Shown here: in pieces, positions 8,537-17,100 of the stretch
Numbering within the stretch: the stretch's first letter is position 1
How the letters are laid out: every line of letters begins with the position of its first letter
Assembly (NCBI GenBank): GCA_039984715.1
Contig: JBDWUA010000006.1
Coordinates: forward strand, 62,001-126,000
Direction: 5' to 3'
Length of the DNA stretch: 64,000 nucleotides
Source of the DNA: JABSSA01 sp039984715
GTDB lineage: Bacteria > Pseudomonadota > Alphaproteobacteria > Rhodobacterales > Rhodobacteraceae
Notes under the pieces: generated by a model
What the model was told of the DNA's origin: nothing
Seen by the model: the letters and a program-made list of their open reading frames with translations, nothing else
Databases searched by the model: none
Made by a program: the position numbers and the translations under genes

Positions 8537-10132
8537 CTATCCGCGCGTTGGTCTTTCTGATGTGTCATCGGTGGCATCCGCCAGCGGCGAACTCTTTCCC
8601 TCGGCCTCGGCCCGCGCCTTGGCCTTGGCCTCGCGTATCTCGCGCTCCTTTTCGGCGGCCGCTTTCTCGCGCTCTTTCTCTTCACGAGCCTTCTTTTCCT
8701 CGTCGCTCTCGCCCTTCTCGTCGTCATACCCATGACCGTGGGGGGCATCAGGACCGATCCGGAAGACGCTGATCCAGTCGCCGCCCGGACGCGCATGCCC
8801 TGCCCGATTGTTGCAAGGGTCGCCTTCGTCGATGTCGGGCGGGCGCGCGTCGATCATCAGCCCGCAGCAATCGCGGATGATCTGACCACGCAGGGTGATC
8901 TCGATCCGGGCAAGCTGGCCACGGTTCGCGCAATCGAGGATGGTCGAGTTCTTGTCGATGAGCTCATAGGTGATCCAATCCTCCAGCGGGCAGATCAGCA
9001 GCCCCCAGACGCATTCCACCGGATCGTCTTCGCCCACCACGTTTTCGTCCCGGTCCAGCGGGACCACCTCGATGGGGATGCGCATGGGCTTCCAGTAATA
9101 GGGGCGGTTCTCGCGGATATGGATCCCCATGATGACACTGAGCGGATGCAGCGTGTCGCGCTGCACGGGCCGGGTGAACATCACCGAAAAGCCGTCGCGC
9201 GCATGCGCGCGCTCGCCCTTGCGGCAGCTTGTCACGCGGCGCTTGAAGGCGCCAAAGGGCACGCGGTATGCGTCGCCCCATTTCTCCATCCGCCAGCCCG
9301 ACCAGCTGTAGCTCTTGATCTTGGCCAGCGGCACATCGTCGAGGTTGATCATCTCGCGCAAGAGCGGGTTGCGGTAGGCGACCGGGCGCACAGCGCAGCT
9401 TTCGGCCTCAGAACAGGGGCAAAAGCCGAAACGCGGGTCGCAATCGTCCTTTTCGCGGTCCAGATTGCAGATGTTCAAGCACGACAGCGGCAGCCCCGCG
9501 TTGGGATCAAAAGACACCCGCCCGCAGTGCGAGGCACTCAGCTTCGGGATCTCAGCGCAGGCTTTCGACAGTTCGTCGTCCATGGGCACCACGCCGGGGC
9601 GGGTGCCATTGCGTAAGCAGGCCCACTCGTGGCGCGTCATGCAGGCGTCTTCGGGCACGTCGGGCGCGCAGCCATAATCGGTCGCGCAGCCCTTGTGCAG
9701 GGCGAAGACTACGCAACGGTCCACCCATTCGGTCCCTTCATGGCAAGGATCGAATGGCCCGCCCTGATCGGATTTCTCGGCGTAGTGAACGCTTAGGGTA
9801 TAAAGCCCCTCACAGTCAGGCTTGTGCCCGATGATGTCGCGCATCGAGACCCGCCCGCCGCGCCAGAAGAGCATCCGCCCGTAGGTGTCAAAAGCCAGCC
9901 CGCAGCTGATCTCGATGCAGCCGTCGTCGATCACGATATGGCCGTGTTCGTCGGTCTTGATCTGATAGCCATAGGCCACGCCCACGCCGTGCATGGCCAC
10001 ATTGACCAGCCGGTCGCGCATCACCGCGTCAGCCTGCGAGGCGTTCAGCTGTTCGGCCGACAGCTTGCCGCCGGGCCGATAATGCGGCGTGCGCGACCAG
10101 CAGTCCTTGGGGTGGGTGTCGTCATGTTCCAT
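8537..10132 (-). CDS. Cys-rich eCIS baseplate-type protein B
   Basis: This 531-residue protein starts after a clear AGGAG. Its N-terminus repeats the pattern of its downstream neighbour: GGKLSAEQLNASQ, LVNVAMHGVGVAYGYQI, then DDGCIEISCGLAFDTYGRML. More than twenty cysteines are spread through residues 70-450 in pairs such as CLNICNLDREKDDC and FCPCSEAESC. The last 70 residues are a Glu/Lys/Ala-rich helix (EEKKAREEKEREK), probably a coiled coil. It lies between the tail-I protein and its paralogue. The family motif (NR-x-LHG-x-GVVCGL-like) is known to me from other eCIS baseplate regions, but no function has been proven. Confidence 0.75.
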   Translation of the reverse strand: MEHDDTHPKDCWSRTPHYRPGGKLSAEQLNASQADAVMRDRLVNVAMHGVGVAYGYQIKTDEHGHIVIDDGCIEISCGLAFDTYGRMLFWRGGRVSMRDIIGHKPDCEGLYTLSVHYAEKSDQGGPFDPCHEGTEWVDRCVVFALHKGCATDYGCAPDVPEDACMTRHEWACLRNGTRPGVVPMDDELSKACAEIPKLSASHCGRVSFDPNAGLPLSCLNICNLDREKDDCDPRFGFCPCSEAESCAVRPVAYRNPLLREMINLDDVPLAKIKSYSWSGWRMEKWGDAYRVPFGAFKRRVTSCRKGERAHARDGFSVMFTRPVQRDTLHPLSVIMGIHIRENRPYYWKPMRIPIEVVPLDRDENVVGEDDPVECVWGLLICPLEDWITYELIDKNSTILDCANRGQLARIEITLRGQIIRDCCGLMIDARPPDIDEGDPCNNRAGHARPGGDWISVFRIGPDAPHGHGYDDEKGESDEEKKAREEKEREKAAAEKEREIREAKAKARAEAEGKSSPLADATDDTSERPTRG

Positions 10133-10156
10133 GTCAAAGTCTCCTTCGCGGGGCCG

Positions 10157-12334
10157 CTATTGCAGGATCAAAGTGCCATCCAGCACGGCCGAATTGAGGG
10201 TTGCAGGGTAATCCCGGACGACCCTGCCAGCGCCTGGCAGGCCCCAGGCGCCCAGGTTTCGGCTCGCGCCGGTATCGAGGGTAATGAGGCTCTCGGTGTC
10301 GGCGACAGGGCCGAGGCTGCGCCCGCGCTCCAGCGCCGCGGGCGGCAGATGCGCGCCGTAGCTGAAACGCACGCGGGTATGGGCCGGCACGAAGGCGCGC
10401 AGGATGCGGTCGGTAAAGGGGGCCAGCGCATCTTCGGCGGCCGCGCCGCCAAAGATATGCACTGTCACGTCGCCATAGCAGCGCCCGGCCACCGATGTGG
10501 GGTCAAAGCAGGCGTGTTTGAGCACCGCCTCGCCCAGCGGCAGGCAACCACCCAGCGTGAGGGGTTGCGGCGTGTGACGAGCGGCAAGGGTCTCGCGGCC
10601 AAGGCGCGCGCCCGCCGGGTCGTGGGCCTCGGGCAACACCCAGACGTCCGGGGCCAACCCGGTGTCTTCGATGGAGTAGCCACCGGGGGCCAGTTCATCA
10701 AGCACCCGCGCCAGCCCCGCCAGCGTACCGCGCAGGCCCAACACCTCGGGCAGCGCGCGCATAAGGCCGCGCCGCCGTGCGGGATCAAGCCGCACAAAGC
10801 CCTCATGCCCCAGCCATTGCAGCAAGAAACCTGTCCACAGATCATCCGCCGTGGCCGGATCAACGCGCCGCACAGAGGCGCCAATAAGATCGTCGATCTC
10901 ATCAACCAGCGCCTGAAAGGGGGCCAGCATACGGCGGGTATGCCGCTCTGACGGCCCACCGGTGCGGTAGATCGCGGGCAGATCCTCGATCAGCGACCGG
11001 TTCGGGTAGGTCACGGACATCGACCGCAGGTGCAGCGCGGGCGCGCAAGCGGGCAGCGAGATATCGACGCGCAGGGCGAGGTATTCCTCGCTCACGTCGC
11101 CCAGGTAGTGGCGCAGGGCACCGTCCTCGCCCTGCCCGAAATGCGTGCTTGCATCCGCGTCTGCCCAGCCGTCGCGCACCATCGAGCCATCGGGCGCGTC
11201 GCGCAGGGCGGCGCTGTAGGCCGCAGCCGCAGCCGCCGTGGCAAAGCCGCGATGGCGCAGGATCACCCGCGCGCCGGTCGGAAGCTCTGCCTGCACATCG
11301 GCACGCAGCCAGCCCGACCGGTCGCCGGGGGGCGAGTGCAGCACCGGCCCCAGATAGATTGCCTTGCGCGCGGGTCCATCGGCGTCATCCGGGCGCAGCG
11401 CAATGACCTTCCGCCCCGCCGCCGCATAAAGCGAACCTGCGGCCCAAAGCAGCGCTGAAATCTTCCCGGCTGGCGGCCCGTCGACCTGTTGCACGGGCTC
11501 CAGCAGGCCGAAGGCCGCCGAGAAGATCGACGCCCCCGCAGGCTTGGCATCGGGCGTGCACTTGGCATCAGGCGTGGTGATGGCCGCCGTCTCAGCCGCC
11601 ATCACCACGCGCCGCGCGGCGGTCATGGTGGCCACGCGCCCGGGCGTGCGGCCCGCGTCGCCCGGATACGCATGCGTCGCGGTGACTTGCGCACCCGCGA
11701 CCTCGAGGCTCTGCCAGCCGCCGTTATGTTTGGCAAAAACATTCACGGGGCTATGGGTATCGAACCGCGTCACGGCAACGGGCGTGCCAATCTCGCCGAG
11801 GGTCAGGCGCGCGCGCGCAGCCCCCTCGGGCCAGATCTCGCGCAGGCGGCTGACCTCTGTGCCATCGCGCGTTTGCACCTCCAGCACGATCACGCCATCG
11901 CAGCGATCCGCCACGGCATCGACGACCCGCCAGCCGGTTTCCGCAAATGATCCCAATCGGTTACCGCTGCGCGCATCAAGGCGGATGATGTCATCGCCTG
12001 CCACGATCCAACCGATGTCCTGCCCCCAGATCAACCGCTTCGCGCGGTGCGCCAGCGCGTTCGGCAGATCGGCGATCTGCACCGGGCCGGGCTCGGCCAA
12101 CACCCAAAGGATGCCCCTGCCCGTCAGCCACATGGGCCGCCCCATGGCGTCACGCGCCATGGCCGTGATGATCTCGCCCGAGGCCACCCGCGCGATCGGA
12201 CAGGCTACAAGCTGTGCGGGCGTCTGCAACAAACCGCCACCGGAGTCGCCGCCAAAGACAAGGCCCTCGCTCGCGCCGCGCGCCCAATGCGCCAGCGTGG
12301 TGAAACGGTAAACAAGGTCTGACGGATGGGTCAC
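10157..12334 (-). CDS. Phage tail protein I-like baseplate component
   Basis: This 725-residue protein has a C-terminal tail-I type domain at about residues 448-600. The tail-I signature (IEDLPAIYR, then RMLAPFQALVDEIDDLI, then FLLQWLGHEG and the LRGTLAGLARVLDEL helix) matches the phage tail protein family found as Afp12 in the Serratia antifeeding prophage. The N-terminal 440 residues are beta-rich with repeated strand-turn units and may be a propeller. Start is GTG inside the stop of the upstream gpJ gene (GTGA) with a GAAGGGGG site in front. It should attach at the baseplate wedge. Confidence 0.87.
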   Translation of the reverse strand: MTHPSDLVYRFTTLAHWARGASEGLVFGGDSGGGLLQTPAQLVACPIARVASGEIITAMARDAMGRPMWLTGRGILWVLAEPGPVQIADLPNALAHRAKRLIWGQDIGWIVAGDDIIRLDARSGNRLGSFAETGWRVVDAVADRCDGVIVLEVQTRDGTEVSRLREIWPEGAARARLTLGEIGTPVAVTRFDTHSPVNVFAKHNGGWQSLEVAGAQVTATHAYPGDAGRTPGRVATMTAARRVVMAAETAAITTPDAKCTPDAKPAGASIFSAAFGLLEPVQQVDGPPAGKISALLWAAGSLYAAAGRKVIALRPDDADGPARKAIYLGPVLHSPPGDRSGWLRADVQAELPTGARVILRHRGFATAAAAAAYSAALRDAPDGSMVRDGWADADASTHFGQGEDGALRHYLGDVSEEYLALRVDISLPACAPALHLRSMSVTYPNRSLIEDLPAIYRTGGPSERHTRRMLAPFQALVDEIDDLIGASVRRVDPATADDLWTGFLLQWLGHEGFVRLDPARRRGLMRALPEVLGLRGTLAGLARVLDELAPGGYSIEDTGLAPDVWVLPEAHDPAGARLGRETLAARHTPQPLTLGGCLPLGEAVLKHACFDPTSVAGRCYGDVTVHIFGGAAAEDALAPFTDRILRAFVPAHTRVRFSYGAHLPPAALERGRSLGPVADTESLITLDTGASRNLGAWGLPGAGRVVRDYPATLNSAVLDGTLILQ

Positions 12335-14169
12335 AGAGCACCCCCTTCGATGACCCGCACCACGACCGACTGCGCCAGCGCAATCTCGCGGTCCTTCAGC
12401 ACGATCACGTCACGCCCAAGCGCCGCGCCTGCGCGGGCGATGCGGCACCCCGGCACCTGCACCACCTGCGCGATTTCAGCCATCATGCCTTCGATTTCGC
12501 CGATCGTGACATCGCGCCCGGCCTGCCATGGGGCCTCCTGCTGGCCGGCCACGCGCGGCACATCCCAAAGCCGCGCACGGATCGCGGTCTCAGCCTGCGC
12601 CAAAATCGCCAGACGGTCGGCATCCGCCTCCACCACCAGATCGACATCCACTTCGACCGGCACATAAAGCGGATGCGAGATGTAGAACCGCTCGCCCAAC
12701 AGGCGCATCGGCGCGAGATAGGCCTCGACCCGGTCGCGCATCTCTTCGGTCGCGGGGCCGGGGGGCTGGCTCGGGTCGCGCGTAGGCAGAATAATGACCG
12801 TCCGGCTGCCGGGCGCTTCGGCCCCCTCAAGTCCGGGGCGGCGCCGCGGACTGACCTGCACGCGGGCAAGCCCCAGACCAGCGCCCATCAGCCGCTCTTG
12901 CAGCAGGTCAGAGCCCAGCACCGCCCTACGGCGCTTGGCCACCTGCCGCGCCCGGCGCGCTAGGTCGCCAAAGCTGTCGCGGTTCCGACCCAGCGAGGAA
13001 GCCGCGATATTGCTGCCGTAGGTCTGCCCCGCCACGACCCAGCTCAAGCCCTTGGCCACGGCCCCCGCGTGCCCCTGCGTGCGGCGGAGCGGGTCCACGC
13101 GTACCTGCGCGCCCAAAGGCACCACCTGCCCGTTCAACCCATTGCCAAAGGCCAAACCCTCGGGCGTCAGCCGCACATGGCGGTCCTGCGGCCCCGAGCG
13201 CTCCAGATCACCCACGAGGGTCCAGGCATCTGCCCGGGTAAAGACCTTGAGACTGCGCTCGCGGTCCACGATATCGTCGTGAAAGAAGTCGATCCGCTGA
13301 TCCGGCAGGCCGTTGCCTTCGCCGATCACCGCCTCCGCGTCGTAGCGCCCCTCGCGCAGCGGCAGCACATTGAGGTCCAGACGTGTCACCGTCACCGGTG
13401 CAGGCCGGAACCCGCGATCAAGGCGCAGGCGGAACCGCTTGGCCTCCGACAAAGGCGAGGGCTCAAAGAGGATTACGCCGGTGCGCGCCAGACCTTTAGT
13501 GCCATCCTTGACCACCAGCGGGTGCCAGAAGCCGCCGGGGTCTTCCTGCTCAATCGTGATCGCGTCCCAATCGGCATCCTCGGCACCAGCACGCTCCTGC
13601 ACCTCAATGCCCAGCGACACCGGGCCCACGCCCGCAAGCTGTTGAATAGCGTCTGAAAAGTCAAGTATCAGCGCACGCGGCCCCCCGCCCACATGGGGCA
13701 TCAGCGTCACCGGGTCACGCCCCTCGGTCAGCCCGTCCCCCAGCGGCTTTTCCCGCGCGCCGATCACAAGGCTGACGCCCGCGATCTGCACAGCCACGGT
13801 TCTGACATGGTTAGAGACGGTGAACTCGGCCTCCGTGATATCGGGCGTGTGCGCCCTTGTACCCGCCTCCAGATCGAGGATCGGCAGACTGCCAGGCGTG
13901 GGCCAGACCAAAAGCTCGGCCGCCTTGGGCCCGCGCGGGGCCACGCCCATGAGCCGGGTAAAGGCCCCCCGCAGGCTTTCGCCGACAAAGCCCACCCGGT
14001 AGATCTGCTGATCGACCAGATAGGCGATGAGATCAATCAGCGTGATGCCAGGATCATTCATGTTGTGATCGGTCCAGTCGCTCGCATATTGCGGGATCAG
14101 ACCGCGCCCGTCCTCCACCAGCGTGGCGAATTCGGTGTCGTCCAGCTCTGGCACGAAAGATGAGGTCAT
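12331..14169 (-). CDS. gpJ-like baseplate assembly protein (shorter)
   Basis: This 612-residue protein belongs to the putative baseplate assembly family that includes phage gpJ and Afp11. It has the N-terminal family segment (WTDHNMNDPGITLIDLIAYL) and the J-domain hallmark FGNGLNGQVVP at about residue 340, followed by the Arg-rich wedge helices (RARQVAKRRRAVLGSD) and alternating Val/Asp strands near the C-terminus (VPVEVDVDLVV). In contractile particles these proteins build the wedge ring around the spike. It follows directly after, and overlaps, a much larger gpJ paralogue, the usual tandem arrangement in eCIS loci. Confidence 0.9.
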   Translation of the reverse strand: MTSSFVPELDDTEFATLVEDGRGLIPQYASDWTDHNMNDPGITLIDLIAYLVDQQIYRVGFVGESLRGAFTRLMGVAPRGPKAAELLVWPTPGSLPILDLEAGTRAHTPDITEAEFTVSNHVRTVAVQIAGVSLVIGAREKPLGDGLTEGRDPVTLMPHVGGGPRALILDFSDAIQQLAGVGPVSLGIEVQERAGAEDADWDAITIEQEDPGGFWHPLVVKDGTKGLARTGVILFEPSPLSEAKRFRLRLDRGFRPAPVTVTRLDLNVLPLREGRYDAEAVIGEGNGLPDQRIDFFHDDIVDRERSLKVFTRADAWTLVGDLERSGPQDRHVRLTPEGLAFGNGLNGQVVPLGAQVRVDPLRRTQGHAGAVAKGLSWVVAGQTYGSNIAASSLGRNRDSFGDLARRARQVAKRRRAVLGSDLLQERLMGAGLGLARVQVSPRRRPGLEGAEAPGSRTVIILPTRDPSQPPGPATEEMRDRVEAYLAPMRLLGERFYISHPLYVPVEVDVDLVVEADADRLAILAQAETAIRARLWDVPRVAGQQEAPWQAGRDVTIGEIEGMMAEIAQVVQVPGCRIARAGAALGRDVIVLKDREIALAQSVVVRVIEGGAL

Positions 14170-17100
14170 GATGAAGCCTCCCCGATAACTAGAACGTTGA
14201 TGTCGCGGGTGGCGGTTGTGGTGACCACCTCATGCGCACCCAGTGTGTCGGGGCCGCGCCCTTCGGGCCAGGTCACATCGACGCTGAGAATACGGTCGAG
14301 CGTGGACAGCCCCGCCAATGCGCGGCGGATGTCATTGGGCCAAATCGCGCGACCGGGCGGCCAACCGCGCCCCTCCGGGCCTCCTTCGGCGGCATGCAGG
14401 AAGATATCAAGCACCGCCTTGGCGTCACTTTCCAGCGTGGCGAGCGTTCCGGGCCGGGCCATCAGGCGCACCTGCACTTTGACCGGCACGAAAGTGACCG
14501 AGACCACATCAAGGCATCCGGGCCGGAAGGCATCGGTCATCGCCTCGGCCAACACCCCACGCAGCGCGTCCCGCTGGGCCAGCGAATAGACCGGCTTGCG
14601 GCTATTGCCGCGCGCCAGCACCGCCAGCAACACCACATCGCGGGCCCCGCCGGGCGCAAAGGCGCGCGCCTGCACGATCTGACAGTCGGCATCCTGCGCG
14701 AGCGCCTCGATGTCCAAAAGGCTCAGGCACGCGCCCGCGTGGCGCAGCACCTGCGGCATCCGCGCGATCAATTCGTCGCTGCCCGGCACCTCGGAACCGC
14801 CCGCGATGGGCGCAGGGGCCAGCACCGTCTCAAGCCCCTCGATAGAGCCGCGCGGCTTGGCCGCCGCAAAGGCTGCCGTCTCGACCCGGCCACCGCCGCT
14901 GAGATAGGAAAACGCGCGGATATTTTCGCGTCCGGCAAGCACGAGACGCCCGTTCTGACCATCGCCAAAACGCACCTTGCCCGAGGGATCAAGCGTGTAG
15001 ACACGCGCATCGCCGGGCTGATCGGTCAGGCTTGCAACCTGATGCCAGAGCACCCAGTCGCCGCGCAGGTTCGGGGCTGTCACTACCGGGTCCAGCGCGC
15101 CCGGCTTGCGCATGGCGCGCAGGGCGGCGATCTCTTCCGCGCCCAGACGCTCGCGCACCCGCAGCTCAAGAGAGCCTGCCAGCACGGGCGGTTTCAACAG
15201 ATCAAGCGTCAGGTCAGGCTCACCCTGCGAGGCGCCCATAAGTTCCTGGCGAATGGTCTCGGCCTGCACCACGGGCACGCCATTGAGCCACAGTCCCGTG
15301 ATCTGCGGCGCCCAATCGGCACCACCCTCCACCACCTGCAGGCGCATCCAATAAAGTGTCTTGCCGAACATCGACACCTGCGCAGGCCGCGCAGTGACCG
15401 AAAGTCCAATCAGCCCGCTGCGCAACAGCCCATGCGTCGGGTCGCGCCCGGTCAGGGGGGCGGGCGACCATTGCGCATCCGCGCCCAGCGTCTGCGCCAC
15501 CAGCGAGAACGACCCCGCCTGATCGAGCGCGGTGACAAAAAGGCTCACCAACCCCGGCTCCAGCGGCGCGCTGAACCCCAGCAGAAGCGCGCGGCCCCCG
15601 CCCTCGCCCATCGGCGCCTCGAAGGCCCCCTGGAACATCGCATAGGCCGCCCCCACCAGCTGGTTGGCCGAGGTCTGGTCGAGATCGCGCATGTTGTTGC
15701 GCGCGATCACCACCTCGGGCAGCCGATCGGGCGGCAAATCGAAGCGGGCCGAGACCCGCGACACTTCGGGCGGGCGCATGTGGTCGGTGCTGACTGTGAC
15801 TTCCTGGGTGGTGGGCGTGGACTGAACGATATAGCGCGGGCGGCCATAATCCCCGCCCACCAGCCGCGCGCGGATCCAGTAGTCTTCCTGCCCGCCGATC
15901 TCAACCATCGACAGGCCACGTGGCACCCGGAACGATACTGTGCCGGTGCTCGCGAAATTCAGCGTGGTGTCGCGAAACAGGTCATCGAGCCGCTTCCAGC
16001 CCTCGCCGTCGAAGTATTCCCAACTCAGATCGGGGTTCGAATAGCTCTGTGTCAGCGCCGTTGCGGTCACTTTCTCCGGCGCGGCCTCAGCCGACAAAAG
16101 CTTGACCAACGTGAAGTTGTCCGGCACCGGCCCGCTGAAGGCACCAAGGGTGATCCAGTCCGGCCCGGAGGCGCCTGTGAGGTTTTGCACCACTGGCAGC
16201 GTGGTGCCCGAGGCCTGAAAACCGCTGACCGCGACAGTGGTATAGGGGACCGCGCCGAGGCGCAAAAGCGTGCCGTGATGGGCCGCGCTGCTGCCGCCCG
16301 GGATGGAATGGACAAGCACCACTTCGCGCACCGTGGCTCCGGTCTGCGCGCCTATCAGCGTATCAAGCCCGGCCATATCCACCACCTGCAGCGCCTCAGG
16401 GTCGGGGTTGGGCGGCGGGTTCGCGAAGGTGAAGGTACTGAGAAGCCCCGTCGCCTGCACGTCAAAGATACCAAAGCGCGGCGGCCCGCCGTTCGGGATG
16501 ACCATGATCCGGCTCCCCGCCAACCCGCCAAGGCCATCGCCCGACGTGGCCACCAGCGCATTAGCGGCGCTGTCGTAATCAAGCGCTAGGTCATTGCTTG
16601 CACGGTAGGCATTCACATCCTCGTCCCAGTCTGTCCGATCTGCACCCGCCTCCTGATCAAACGCCGCCACAGGCGTGCCGCCCCCAACGGGTGAGAGCAT
16701 CTCCGGGCTGTCGATGACCTCCGGTTCGCCCGTGCCGTTGATCCGCGTGACAACCACGCGGGTGCCTGCCGGGTTGGTGGGCGCCGGGACCCAATCCGCA
16801 AAAATTGCCGCCACCGAGGGGTTCAGCCCCAAGCTGACAGTGGTTTGATCGGCGGCGGCAAAGACCTGTCTTGCACCGAGCTGCGTGTCATTCGGCCCAA
16901 AAAGCGCCGCGGTAAAGCCCGCCTGATCCTCTGGCGGCGCAAAGACCGCATCGGTCGCCGCCTCGTTCAGCACATCCGCCCGCGGTGACCACTCGAAACT
17001 GCGCACCACATTGTCCTTGACCTGCAGGCCCAGTACGTGGGGGTATTGCTCGGTGCTGAGGTTGATCCGGCGCGACAGGGACAGCACGGTCTCGGGCGCA

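Noticed and set aside
14232..16589. 785-residue plus-strand open frame inside the giant gpJ gene
   Set aside because: It is antisense to a clearly coding GC-rich gene; long opposite frames are expected in such sequence, and its translation is rich in His, Arg and Gln without a recognisable family.
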